Shown here: positions 26,507 to 35,280 of the stretch, in pieces
Layout: each line of letters opens with the position of its first letter
How positions within the stretch are numbered: position 1 is the first letter of the stretch
NCBI RefSeq assembly: GCF_004006665.1
Contig: NZ_QOCL01000009.1
Location: 186,001 to 250,000, forward strand
DNA: 64,000 nucleotides
Reading direction: 5' to 3'
DNA from: Halobacteriovorax sp. HLS
GTDB taxonomy: Bacteria > Bdellovibrionota > Bacteriovoracia > Bacteriovoracales > Bacteriovoracaceae
Made by a program: the position numbers and the translations under genes
The notes under the pieces: generated by a model
Databases searched by the model: none
Seen by the model: the letters and a program-made list of their open reading frames with translations, nothing else
Told to the model about the DNA's origin: nothing

Positions 26507-27559
26507 TTCAAGAGAGAAGTCTTCAGGCTGAATATCCTCGAATTTCTTTTTTAACCACTCTTTTTCATAAATTTTATTTTTAGAAATACTTTTAAATGAG
26601 TGGTAGAATTCCCTTTGTCTAACCACAAAAGGTGAATCTAGTTTTTTACACTCGTTGCGTCTTTCAAAAGTTTTAACGACAGACTCATTCCATTTCTTTT
26701 GTGTGAAAAGAGAATTATTCCAAGACTCATCCCAATTTGGATTTACGTAATCTTTGACTGTAAAATCTTTCAACTTTATGAATTCCCACTTTTCACCATC
26801 AAAGAAGAGTTTAACTTTAGAATCTTCACTACATAATGAGCGAGTAAAAACTAGACCTTGATAGTTGGCCTCTAGGTCTGCTCGACTAAATACTTTTGTA
26901 AGTAGCATCCCAACATAACTTTTTTCAGATCTATGGCCATAATGAAGTACTTTATTTAAGGCCTCATCATAACTTCTTCCCTTATTCATTAAGTTATAAA
27001 TTTTTTTTAAGTAGCGAGCCCCAAAGGATGTGAAGTGTCCAAACTTATCGGCCCCTACATAGACACCATAGATATTCACAATTCTTGAAAGTGGGCTGTT
27101 GAGTGGACTTTTTTGAACAATACTTTCTTTTAGATATTCATCATCAGTCATATATCCATTTTCAACTGTTTGGTTTAATTCTTGTCTTGCTTCTTCCGAT
27201 TTTAAAGGTCTTCTTGGATAAGTATCTAGTTCCTTACTATTATCAATAAAGCCTTCTATTTTTTGATAAGTAGGAGAATAGAAGGCCTCTTTCATAATTT
27301 TATGGGCCACTAATTCACAGCTATCATACCACTTGGCAATTACTTTTTTTCTTCTAGCAGATCGAGGATGAACTCTTACAAATTGATATTTATTTTCATT
27401 TATGACTTGGATAGACTTTTGTAAGTTTTCATAAATATACTTATCCACCAACTTTCCTGAATCTCTAAGCTCAACACCCCAGGCGAGATAGTTATCAACC
27501 TCTCTGGAGTTAACGTGAGTTGAGGCCAATATAAAGAATATAAGTATCAGATTTTTCAT
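26492..27559 (-). CDS. secreted protein of unknown function
   Basis: I do not recognise the family. The protein of about 355 residues has a signal peptide (MKNLILIFFILASTHVNS). The mature part is rich in Lys, Glu and aromatic residues. A central motif, GVYVGADKFGHFTSFGARYL, followed by YGHRSEKSYVGML, looks conserved in character (His, Asp and Gly clusters) and could be a catalytic or membrane-associated segment. Cysteines are few (CELVAHK, SLCSED, ECKKL, SFCL). An ATG 9 bases further upstream (27568) is also possible; neither start has a visible ribosome site. It is convergent with the AsmA-like gene and is probably expressed on its own. Confidence 0.6.
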   Translation of the reverse strand: MKNLILIFFILASTHVNSREVDNYLAWGVELRDSGKLVDKYIYENLQKSIQVINENKYQFVRVHPRSARRKKVIAKWYDSCELVAHKIMKEAFYSPTYQKIEGFIDNSKELDTYPRRPLKSEEARQELNQTVENGYMTDDEYLKESIVQKSPLNSPLSRIVNIYGVYVGADKFGHFTSFGARYLKKIYNLMNKGRSYDEALNKVLHYGHRSEKSYVGMLLTKVFSRADLEANYQGLVFTRSLCSEDSKVKLFFDGEKWEFIKLKDFTVKDYVNPNWDESWNNSLFTQKKWNESVVKTFERRNECKKLDSPFVVRQREFYHSFKSISKNKIYEKEWLKKKFEDIQPEDFSLESFCL

Positions 27560-27642
27560 ATATATCATTAGAAATTACTAACATTTGAAAGAGCGGAGTT
27601 AAAGGAATTTTGGTTATGAATTATAGGAATTGTAAAATTTTC

Positions 27643-28614
27643 TTAGAGAATATGAACTAACTTTAGTCCATCTGTACACCTTTCAACCATTTCAGGGTTA
27701 AAGTTCTTTCCTCTATCGTATTCAATGACTTTAATTGCCATTTTAAACATTTCTTTTTCTGACTTTTGTGAATTTTCAGTGCATGAATTATCAAATATAT
27801 TTGCAAGGGAAATAAGTTGAGAAAACACTGATATTTCTTCACCTTTTAATCCATGAGGATATCCTTTTCCATTAAATTGCTCGTGATGTTGCTCTACTAT
27901 TGAGGCAACTTCTGAATTTATGAAACTCATCTCTCGAATTGCTGATGCACCTTTTATAGGGTGAAATTCCATGGCCTGTTTGTAAAGATTGCTCTGAGGA
28001 TTTTCAAGGACATTGTCTGGGATTTTAACCTTTCCATAATCATGCAATAGTGCGCTCATATATATAGTTCTTAATTTTTCTGGCTCGCCGTGACCTAAGA
28101 CCATTGCTAGGTAGATAGATAAATTCGCAGTATTAACGCTGTGATCTGCTATGGTCTGACTTCTCTTTGTAAGTTTTGCAAGGACAACTTTTGATTCATC
28201 TAGATTCTTGGCCTTATTGATGAAGCTTTCAACGTTATTTTGTAAATGTTCAACAAGTGCAGCATCCATTTTCTTACCAGCAAAGACTTGATAGACGGTC
28301 TCTTTCATTTCTTCCCTTGCTAAGGCCAATTCAGTATTTTCTACACCAACTTTTTGAATTGTTTCTTGGACAGACTCTTCTTTCTTGGTCTTTAGCCACT
28401 CCATAAAAATTTCAATATCTTTGATTAGGATATAGATTTCTTGAATATCGCTACTTAGAAATTGATCATACTTTGCTGCACTTATTACTTCGCCTGTATT
28501 TTTATACTTTATAAACTTCTGATTAATAAGCAAGTAAATGTCACAGCATAATACAACATCTGGATAGAATTTAGACAATGGGACGGCTACATGACTCTGT
28601 TCAGCTTTACTCAT
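27643..28614 (-). CDS. HD-GYP domain protein (probable c-di-GMP phosphodiesterase or related signalling protein)
   Basis: The 323-residue protein has an N-terminal region of about 130 residues without a recognised domain, followed by an HD-GYP domain. HD is in ALLHDYGKVKIPD and the GYP motif in QHHEQFNGKGYPHG, with the conserved HPIKGA segment between them. HD-GYP proteins hydrolyse cyclic di-GMP; in Bdellovibrio-like bacteria some are also linked to gliding motility. With the main residues present, activity is plausible. The longest frame uses a GTG at 28623; the ATG at 28614 lies behind a GTGGGA site and is preferred. It begins just 10 bases after the stop of the transporter gene, so the two probably form an operon. 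Confidence 0.87.
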   Translation of the reverse strand: MSKAEQSHVAVPLSKFYPDVVLCCDIYLLINQKFIKYKNTGEVISAAKYDQFLSSDIQEIYILIKDIEIFMEWLKTKKEESVQETIQKVGVENTELALAREEMKETVYQVFAGKKMDAALVEHLQNNVESFINKAKNLDESKVVLAKLTKRSQTIADHSVNTANLSIYLAMVLGHGEPEKLRTIYMSALLHDYGKVKIPDNVLENPQSNLYKQAMEFHPIKGASAIREMSFINSEVASIVEQHHEQFNGKGYPHGLKGEEISVFSQLISLANIFDNSCTENSQKSEKEMFKMAIKVIEYDRGKNFNPEMVERCTDGLKLVHIL

Positions 28615-28624
28615 TTTTCCCACT

Positions 28625-29962
28625 TTATACTAATACTTCATTATTCTTAGTTTCTACTTGCGGATCTTCATCATTATCTTTTCTTCTAGATACTTTATAT
28701 TCAAAATATATATAAGAAAGAGCAAAGCAGAATGTACAGATAATCGACGTTGCGTAGCTTAATTTTATGAAAAAATTCAACCAAGAAATATCAGGATTAC
28801 CAAAATTCTTAAATAACATTAAAGCGACGCTTCCTAAGTAACCAAAAGCATCTGTCATGTAAATCATAAAACCTGCTGTTCCAACAAAACCAACCGCTGC
28901 TATAAGCCTATCAAATAGAACGCAACCATACGGAACATATCCAAGATATAAACCGAGTCCTACTAGAATCATCCATGCTACTGGAGAAATTAATTCAAGT
29001 TGAAATGCAAAAGTACTGGCACCTATAATTACTGTTCCCGTGATCATTATATAATGTATAAAACGCATCGCTTTCTTATTGTCTTTGATGAGAAATAGAA
29101 GACCTAGACTAATAAGGACTATAATAATAATTGGAAGCTCACTTAAAGAGTAAATTGAGGCCTTACCTTGAAAACCAAGAGCATCCCATATCTCTCTTGC
29201 AAAATTATCTCTAAAGTCTCTATAGGCAGTTAGAAGCATATAAAGAACTGTTAGAGGAACCAGACCTTTGGCATAAGTCTTAAAAAATCTCCACCTCTCT
29301 GATCCATCCATCGGTGCTCTTTTTACTTTTAGTGCGATATCTTCCTTTGTCGGTTTAGGAAGTTTTGTTAATAGATATACTGCAAATAGAAACAGTGGCA
29401 TGAACATTAGACCTGTTACAAAAGGCATCCACTGTTCACTAACACCATTGTCTAGATTTACTTTTCCAACTGTTTTAACAACTCCACTCGCAAGGATATA
29501 AGAAGCAGACATTCCTGCACCGAGAAGTTCGGAAGTTTTCCTACCTTCTAAAAATCCAAAGACCATTCCCCAAACCATACCTAGTGGTAATCCATTAAGA
29601 AAGAGACAGATTATTCCCCAAGGTTTAGGAAGAACACCAAAACCTAATAAAGTTAATTCCGCAAATGCTATAAGTAAAATGAGTGTGAGACCTCTTTTAG
29701 AACCACTTGTTTCAGATACGACCTTGATTCCTATAAATTTTGATAGTGTATAACCTAATACCTGAGAGATAATAAGGATAACTTTATAATCTACAATTAA
29801 GTCTAGTATCTCTACAGTTCCGTCAAATCTCCCTACTGAGAATGGTTTTCTAAACGCATACATTGAGAAGTAGGCGCAAAAGGCCGCAACAATTGCGTAA
29901 CTATTAAAAACAAACGGATGTGCACTTTCTAACCATGAGGTTAATTTAGACTTCTTGCTCAC
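28625..29962 (-). CDS. MFS-like multi-pass membrane protein resembling DUF5690
   Basis: The 445-residue protein has about 12 hydrophobic segments. The opening FNSYAIVAAFCAYFSMYAFRKPF resembles the DUF5690 family, a branch of the major facilitator superfamily of unknown substrate. A cytoplasmic loop rich in basic residues (KLPKPTKEDIALKVKR) divides the two halves as in MFS transporters. It starts with GTG, supported by AAAGGA 7 bases upstream. The C-terminal tail is charged and cytoplasmic. It is followed after about 10 bases by the HD-GYP gene, so transport and signalling may be linked, though this is only positional. Confidence 0.78.
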   Translation of the reverse strand: MSKKSKLTSWLESAHPFVFNSYAIVAAFCAYFSMYAFRKPFSVGRFDGTVEILDLIVDYKVILIISQVLGYTLSKFIGIKVVSETSGSKRGLTLILLIAFAELTLLGFGVLPKPWGIICLFLNGLPLGMVWGMVFGFLEGRKTSELLGAGMSASYILASGVVKTVGKVNLDNGVSEQWMPFVTGLMFMPLFLFAVYLLTKLPKPTKEDIALKVKRAPMDGSERWRFFKTYAKGLVPLTVLYMLLTAYRDFRDNFAREIWDALGFQGKASIYSLSELPIIIIVLISLGLLFLIKDNKKAMRFIHYIMITGTVIIGASTFAFQLELISPVAWMILVGLGLYLGYVPYGCVLFDRLIAAVGFVGTAGFMIYMTDAFGYLGSVALMLFKNFGNPDISWLNFFIKLSYATSIICTFCFALSYIYFEYKVSRRKDNDEDPQVETKNNEVLV

Positions 29963-30088
29963 TTTATATCCTTTATCAATTTATAGTTATATTCTGCCTT
30001 AAGAGTGTGTTTAGATCAAATGAATAGCTTTCTTGATATGAAATGAAAGATTGAGTACAATTATTGAAATATTAGGATGGGAATTATT

Positions 30089-30913
30089 ATGAGTTATGAA
30101 AACTACTTTGGCATTGGTGTTGCGGGAAATTTTACGGGTCATCTTGAACAGGCCAATGAGGCAAAAGACTTTGAAGAAATTAAGGTTTCTGATGCAAACC
30201 AGCCAAAGGCCATCTTTCCATTTTATATGCCAAAGTTAGAGGGAAGCTTCTTAAGTATATATCCTCTCAGCTCTAATTCAATTGCTCTTCCTACAGAAGC
30301 TTTTGATGTTCAAATTGAGCCAGAAGTTGCTCTTATATGCGATGTTAAATATGTAGATGGTAAAGTAAGTGTGCTAAAGCCTACACATTTTAGTGCTTAT
30401 AATGACTGCTCAATTCGAAGAGCTGATGCAAAGAAAATTAGCCATAAGAAAAATTGGGGAAGTAATACGAAAGGAATTAGTTCTGATCTGATTGCTATTG
30501 ATAGTTATGACTCTAAAGGAATTTTGGAGAATTTTTCAATAGCCAGCTTCCACGAGAGCGACAACAAAATACATCAATATGGTGAAACTAGTGAAGTTGC
30601 AAGTTATAGTTATAAGAATGAGCAACTGCTTGATTGGATTATTGATAGATTAAATCATCAAGAAGATATTGGACCTGCTGAAAATCTCTCTAAGTATTTA
30701 AGTGAAAGTGACTTTCCACAGAAATGTATTATTAGTATTGGTGCGACAAGGTATACAAGCTATGGAGAGTCAAACTTTCTTAAAAAGGGTGATAAGAGTA
30801 TTGTCGCGGTTTTTGATCATAGAGTTCTAACTATTGATGATGTTCTGCAATCTATTCAAAGTAGAGATTATGATAAGACTCAATTATCTCTTCTAATTCA
30901 GAACATTATTTGA
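30089..30913 (+). CDS. conserved protein resembling DUF5718
   Basis: The 274-residue protein begins MSYENYFGIGVAGNFTGHLEQANEA and continues DFEEI, which I associate with DUF5718, a family without known activity that may share the fumarylacetoacetase-like fold (QIEPEVALICDVKY is the kind of strand with Glu residues seen in that fold). No signal peptide is visible, so it is probably cytoplasmic. An ATG at 30077 would give four more residues; the ATG at 30089 has a better placed GGATGGGA ribosome site. The 3' end overlaps the convergent membrane-protein gene by 21 bases, the longest such overlap in the window. Confidence 0.7.
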   Translation: MSYENYFGIGVAGNFTGHLEQANEAKDFEEIKVSDANQPKAIFPFYMPKLEGSFLSIYPLSSNSIALPTEAFDVQIEPEVALICDVKYVDGKVSVLKPTHFSAYNDCSIRRADAKKISHKKNWGSNTKGISSDLIAIDSYDSKGILENFSIASFHESDNKIHQYGETSEVASYSYKNEQLLDWIIDRLNHQEDIGPAENLSKYLSESDFPQKCIISIGATRYTSYGESNFLKKGDKSIVAVFDHRVLTIDDVLQSIQSRDYDKTQLSLLIQNII

Positions 30914-31255
30914 ATAGTAAGCAATAGTACTAATGCCTACTATTACGAGAGTTAGTCCAACTAATTGACCAATATTCCATGCTTCTTTATCTATAAGAAT
31001 GCCTAGAATACATCCCCAAATAAATGTTGTGGCATACATTGGATAGGTCACAGAAATTTTTCCACCTAATTTGAATGCCCAAATAAATAATCCCATTACG
31101 AGTGTGAATAATGCGGCCCCAGTAATAATTTGCCAATTAAGATAGAGGGGAACTTCTTTTAATCTTTGAGAGCCGGCTTTGTACAAATACTGTCCAGCTG
31201 CCCCAACTAGAGCAGCAAGAAGGTTAATTAATATAGGGTATGTTTGATTTTCCAT
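30893..31255 (-). CDS. small four-helix DMT/EamA-type membrane protein
   Basis: This 120-residue protein has four hydrophobic helices, with the sequence style of half an EamA transporter or a small multidrug-resistance (SMR) protein (LLAALVGAAGQYLYKAG at the start; TYPMYATTFIWGCILG in the middle). Such proteins usually act as dimers. Its ATG shares one base with the stop of the acyltransferase gene (TAATG), so it is the last cistron of the phospholipid operon. A role in moving a lipid or lipid precursor is possible but is only inferred from context. Confidence 0.75.
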   Translation of the reverse strand: MENQTYPILINLLAALVGAAGQYLYKAGSQRLKEVPLYLNWQIITGAALFTLVMGLFIWAFKLGGKISVTYPMYATTFIWGCILGILIDKEAWNIGQLVGLTLVIVGISTIAYYSNNVLN

Positions 31256-31941
31256 TACTTTAAATTCACAATATTGTTTTTCATATCTAATAGAATTTTC
31301 TCTATACTGTCATTTGCATTAACTCTAGTTGCTTTTCCTATTTGAACATTTGAATTATAAGGGATTGGCATCCCATCGCCCTTAGGCATAACTTTATCAA
31401 GACCATCTAGATAAATTGGTATGTATGGTATTTGAGGATTATTCTTTAGTAGAATGGCCACTCCTTTTTTAAAGTCTTGTAGGACTCCTGCTTCACCTCT
31501 AGAGCCTTCGGGAAATATGATTATAGAGCGACCACGTTTTAACATTCTATCGATGCTATTAATGGTTTCTCTACCTCCATTTTCTCTATTTATAAGCTTT
31601 GTATTAACCATAACTTTAAAAAATAAAGATGTTACACTGGTTTTTCCAAAGTAGTCTCCTGCTGCAACCGGGTGTACATATGGCAGAGACTTTGTTGGTA
31701 AAGAGGATAAGATGGCCATTGTATCAACATGAGAATTATGATTTGCGACAATTATGTACTGCTTTTCATTTCTTATGGCTTCATTACTAGAGAAAGTAGT
31801 ACCAATAAACATTTTTAAAAAGGTTCTCATTCCTAATCTATAAATTAAAAATAGTAGAAATCTTCTATAATGAATAAATAGTGCTGAGGTTATATTAGAG
31901 ATATAATCCTTCAATTCAAATTGATTAGTATTTTCAATCAC
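31255..31941 (-). CDS. plsC: 1-acyl-sn-glycerol-3-phosphate acyltransferase family protein (PlsC-like)
   Basis: The 228-residue protein has the acyltransferase motif NHNSHVD (HxxxxD, catalytic His and Asp) and the glycerophosphate-binding motif FPEGSRG. A hydrophobic segment (FIHYRRFLLFLIYRL) precedes the catalytic domain. PlsC acylates lysophosphatidate to phosphatidate at the inner membrane, the substrate of the adjacent CdsA. It starts with GTG, with GGGAG just upstream; that start lies 3 bases after the cdsA stop. Whether it is the housekeeping enzyme or a paralogue with another acyl acceptor is not visible. Confidence 0.85.
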   Translation of the reverse strand: MIENTNQFELKDYISNITSALFIHYRRFLLFLIYRLGMRTFLKMFIGTTFSSNEAIRNEKQYIIVANHNSHVDTMAILSSLPTKSLPYVHPVAAGDYFGKTSVTSLFFKVMVNTKLINRENGGRETINSIDRMLKRGRSIIIFPEGSRGEAGVLQDFKKGVAILLKNNPQIPYIPIYLDGLDKVMPKGDGMPIPYNSNVQIGKATRVNANDSIEKILLDMKNNIVNLK

Positions 31942-31944
31942 ACA

Positions 31945-32901
31945 TTACTCCCAGCAAAAAAAGTGTATCAAATGCATAAATACAAGTGATGTATAAGTTA
32001 AAGAATCTATTCTATCCATAATTCCACCATGTCCTGGAATTGTATTTCCCATGTCTTTTATTCCGTAATCTCGTTTTATTGAAGAAACAACGACATCTCC
32101 ACAAAAGCCAGTCACTGCTATCATAAAGCCCATGATTAGTGCTTGTTGTGAGTTTAGAGGCGTTAGAAATTTCAATAGATAGGCCAAAATTGTTGTTGAG
32201 AATACACCACCTAGAAATCCTTCCCAAGTTTTGTTTGGGCTAACTTTTGGAAGTATTTTTTTCTTGCCCAGAGTCTTTCCCCAGATAAATTGAAGAACAT
32301 CATTAAATTGAGTTAAGAATATGAGATAAAGTAGTAGACCTCCATTTCCTGCACTAAAGCCAGGAAGTGGAGATTTATTCAATAGGAATGCAATATGGCT
32401 AATGCTAAACACAGTCAGCATTAGCGACCATTGAATAATTGAAAATGAGCGAGTTACGTTAACAGTATCTCCAGTAATAACTGCACGAAATGGAAGAATA
32501 AGAAAAATTATTACAGGAATGAAGATAATAAAAAGTCCGTAGTTGTTTTGATAGGCAAGGTAGAATTGTATCGGAATTGCTATATAGCACCAAAGCAGCA
32601 TCCTTCTATCACTTAAGCGAAGATCCAGCGAAGATGTTAATTCCCTTAGTGCCAGAAAGCTTAAGTATGCAAGTCCACAAACAGCGACAGCTTTATTAAT
32701 GAACATAGTGACCGTGAATATTGTGAATATTATCCACCATGAATTCGTTCTTTTTTTCAATTCTTCTAGTTTTGCTTTTGGGTTTACTTTTTCCCATACA
32801 AAGAAGAGTACCGTGAAAAATGTTAATAGACTTAGTATAACGCCGAGTACAGTCGTTACTTCATTTGTGAGTAGTCCATTTGGAAATAGTTTTTCTAACA
32901 T
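31945..32901 (-). CDS. cdsA: phosphatidate cytidylyltransferase
   Basis: The 318-residue protein has about eight membrane helices and the CdsA signature near the C-terminus: SPNKTWEGFLGG, then GDVVVSSIKRDYGIKDMG, then PGHGGIMDRIDS. The enzyme makes CDP-diacylglycerol from phosphatidate and CTP at the inner membrane. A ribosome site (AAAGG) precedes the ATG, which overlaps the end of the upstream CDP-alcohol phosphatidyltransferase gene by 7 bases. The product feeds directly into that neighbour. Confidence 0.93.
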   Translation of the reverse strand: MLEKLFPNGLLTNEVTTVLGVILSLLTFFTVLFFVWEKVNPKAKLEELKKRTNSWWIIFTIFTVTMFINKAVAVCGLAYLSFLALRELTSSLDLRLSDRRMLLWCYIAIPIQFYLAYQNNYGLFIIFIPVIIFLILPFRAVITGDTVNVTRSFSIIQWSLMLTVFSISHIAFLLNKSPLPGFSAGNGGLLLYLIFLTQFNDVLQFIWGKTLGKKKILPKVSPNKTWEGFLGGVFSTTILAYLLKFLTPLNSQQALIMGFMIAVTGFCGDVVVSSIKRDYGIKDMGNTIPGHGGIMDRIDSLTYTSLVFMHLIHFFCWE

Positions 32902-33536
32902 TGCTGAGTACCTTTTAAGTCTTTGACTATTTTAGCTAGTCTCGTAAAACAGGTAACTAGCCCTCCAACAACTATAATCCATAATGAGATGTACAAAAGA
33001 TTAAAGGTGATATCAAACTTAACTAATACTATATTTACAAGTGCACTGACTGTTAATATTGCCATTCTTTGAGGCTTTGCCATTATTCCACTAAAGTAGT
33101 TAGGGGACTTTAATGATGCTCCAAGAACTCTAATATAAGCAGTAAGTATCGCTACTGCTCCTCCTGTATAGGCCAGTGGTAGTGCCAAGAAGTGATCACT
33201 AACTGCATATCCTGCACCAACGATTATAAAAAAATCTGCAAATCTATCAGGTACGTCGTTAAAGATATCTCCTAAGACAGTTTTCTTATTATGTTCAACT
33301 GCAACCATTCCATCCATTAGGTTGCAAATAAGTCTAAGCTGAATAAAAAGGGCGGCTAAAAAAAGAGCTACAATAGAGTTAGAGTCTTTAGAATAGTAGA
33401 AAGATATCGCAGCTAATGCTGCAAAGAAAACACTTAGAAGTGATATTTGATTTGGTGTAATACCAAGCCCCGCCAATTTCTTTGCCATTGATTGGGCCCA
33501 TTTAGCACTTCTTGTTTTGAGTGGTCGTCTTTGCAT
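32895..33536 (-). CDS. CDP-alcohol phosphatidyltransferase family protein
   Basis: The 213-residue protein has about six membrane helices. The family motif D-x2-D-G-x2-A-R-x8-G-x3-D-x3-D is recognisable as NLMDGMVAV...GDIFNDVPDRFAD, with Asn at the first Asp and Val at the Arg. The other three aspartates are present. The family transfers a phosphatidyl group from CDP-diacylglycerol to an alcohol such as glycerol phosphate, serine or inositol phosphate; the acceptor is unknown. AAGGAG lies 6 bases before the ATG. It is the first gene of the lipid operon. Confidence 0.85.
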   Translation of the reverse strand: MQRRPLKTRSAKWAQSMAKKLAGLGITPNQISLLSVFFAALAAISFYYSKDSNSIVALFLAALFIQLRLICNLMDGMVAVEHNKKTVLGDIFNDVPDRFADFFIIVGAGYAVSDHFLALPLAYTGGAVAILTAYIRVLGASLKSPNYFSGIMAKPQRMAILTVSALVNIVLVKFDITFNLLYISLWIIVVGGLVTCFTRLAKIVKDLKGTQQC

Positions 33537-33643
33537 TATTTCTCCTTAGATATAAATAATATCCTATGAGAGGAGAAACCTTTATGAGATTGAACTTATT
33601 TCAATAAGTGAGTATTCTTTAGACAGTTTTTAACTGGTTGATT

Positions 33644-34066
33644 TTAAAGGGATAGTGCAACTTTGAAGGCCATTATGATCAATAAGACCCAACTTAGAGC
33701 ATAGGCCACAAGCCTAGGTGTGACTTTGTTCACTGTAATGTGATTGGCAGTATGTAGTATTCTTGTAGCAACATAGGTCCACGCAATAAAGAGAAGAGTT
33801 TGATCTACAACTTTTGCACTTAGTGCAAAGGCACATAGAAAGTAAAAAAGAGTAGGACTCTCTTGTAAGTTAGAAAAATTTCTAGAAGCTTGAACGATGA
33901 GATTTGGCTCTCTAGCTTCTGTATTATAGGTTTTATAGTATCTGACATCTACTTCTTTAGCTTTGATAGACTTTACTCTTCTAATAAACATTGTAAGTAG
34001 TACAAGCCCAGTTAAAAGAATTAGAACAAGACATGGAAAGAAAATAAGTGTTTGATTGAAGTTCAT
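33644..34066 (-). CDS. MAPEG-family membrane protein
   Basis: The 140-residue protein has four predicted membrane helices and the MAPEG pattern: an N-terminal helix, a basic loop (RRVKSIKAKEVDVRYY), then R.F.NLQESPTLFYFLC and a segment with RILHTANHI. MAPEG proteins are glutathione transferase-like or related integral membrane enzymes. Bacterial members are mostly uncharacterised. It stands alone, about 100 bases from the lipid operon. Confidence 0.82.
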   Translation of the reverse strand: MNFNQTLIFFPCLVLILLTGLVLLTMFIRRVKSIKAKEVDVRYYKTYNTEAREPNLIVQASRNFSNLQESPTLFYFLCAFALSAKVVDQTLLFIAWTYVATRILHTANHITVNKVTPRLVAYALSWVLLIIMAFKVALSL

Positions 34067-34112
34067 ATATTAAGACTAACAAATGTTCTTTTATTGTCTA
34101 GTTTATTAATTG

Positions 34113-34841
34113 TTAAATTGTTACGACAAATAAAAAAACTGATGAGAATTGATCATTGCCGTTTACTATTGGAGAATTTGTGACTTCTGGGGGCAAGTTT
34201 CTATAAGTAAGCATGAATCTTATTGCCAGCCAATCAGTAGGTAAGAACATATTCCCCAGAGTTATTGCAGGCACCATACTTGTTGACTCACTAAAGCTAT
34301 AGGGAGAAAATTCCACTGCCTCATGTGGAGCAATTCCGTAATAGTGATTCATAAAGTTCTCACTAAATTTCTCAACGCCAATTCTTGGCATGAAGATCCA
34401 CCAATTTGTAAGTTTGAAAGGGAATATTAAATATGCATCAAAGATAGAGCCATTACTTTTTGAACTAATATCAGTATTGTAGCGTAAGTTTAGAATAAGT
34501 AGTCTTATACTGGCTCCGCCAAAGAAGCTGGGACCTCTTTTACTTACATACTGATTAACATACTCTGGACCAAAGTAACGTAGGTTTAATTTGAAATCGA
34601 ATAGAGACTTATTTCCAAAGAAGCTATAACGTGCCCCTAAACCTCGAATTGCAAACTTTCCATATTCGAAGGATATAGCTGGGAAGGCAGTTCCTCCGTA
34701 TTTTCCATTTTTAATCTTTTTTGAAGAGTCATTCTTTACAAAATTATTTGCATAGCTTATGCCAGCGCCAACTCCAAAGTTAAATTTATTCTTTGCAAGA
34801 GCTGGAGTTATAAATAGAAGAAGTAATAGAAGAATTTTCAT
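34113..34841 (-). CDS. MipA/OmpV-family outer-membrane protein
   Basis: The 242-residue protein has a signal peptide (MKILLLLLLFITPALA) and the beta-barrel style of MipA/OmpV: FGVGAGISYANN near the start, PAISFEYGKFAIRGLGARYSFF, and the family segment NHYYGIAPHEA in the second half. Family members are outer-membrane scaffolding proteins, in E. coli bridging MltA and PBP1B. It is divergent from the HIT gene with a gap of about 45 bases. Confidence 0.85.
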   Translation of the reverse strand: MKILLLLLLFITPALAKNKFNFGVGAGISYANNFVKNDSSKKIKNGKYGGTAFPAISFEYGKFAIRGLGARYSFFGNKSLFDFKLNLRYFGPEYVNQYVSKRGPSFFGGASIRLLILNLRYNTDISSKSNGSIFDAYLIFPFKLTNWWIFMPRIGVEKFSENFMNHYYGIAPHEAVEFSPYSFSESTSMVPAITLGNMFLPTDWLAIRFMLTYRNLPPEVTNSPIVNGNDQFSSVFLFVVTI

Positions 34842-34887
34842 TCATAGATTATAGTATAGAAAATAGATAAAAACGATGGAGTAATAA

Positions 34888-35280
34888 ATGAAGATCAATG
34901 AAAGATTGGTTAATGATTCTGAGCATATAGCAAACCTGTGTCTGAGTGAACTTAGGCTCATTCGTGACGGTGAGCTCGATTGGTTTATGTTGATTCCTTT
35001 AAAAGATGGACTTACTGAATGGTTTGAACTTTCTCACGAGGATCAATGCAAGTTGAGCGAGGAAATTACTCTAGTATCTAAGCTTTTAAAAAGTGAAGAT
35101 ATAACGAAGGTAAATGTAGGTAGCTTGGGAAATGTCGTATCACAACTACACATTCATATTATTGGGAGAAAGAGTTCTGACCGAGCGTGGCCGAATGCTG
35201 TATGGGGAACTCAATCTCCGAACCCTTTCAATATGGAAAGGGTAGAGTATTGGAGAGAAAAATTTAGTAAAGAGCTTTAA
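34888..35280 (+). CDS. HIT-family nucleotide-binding protein
   Basis: The 130-residue protein has the HIT-type core SQLHIHIIGR, followed by SSDRAWPNAVWG. In the canonical motif HxHxHxx the first position is Gln here, while the second (catalytic) His is present. Versions with QLHVH and the downstream AWP.PVWG segment form a known bacterial subgroup. Members hydrolyse or transfer nucleotide phosphates; the substrate is unknown. GGAG precedes the ATG. Its last 17 bases overlap the convergent carboxypeptidase gene. Confidence 0.87.
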   Translation: MKINERLVNDSEHIANLCLSELRLIRDGELDWFMLIPLKDGLTEWFELSHEDQCKLSEEITLVSKLLKSEDITKVNVGSLGNVVSQLHIHIIGRKSSDRAWPNAVWGTQSPNPFNMERVEYWREKFSKEL

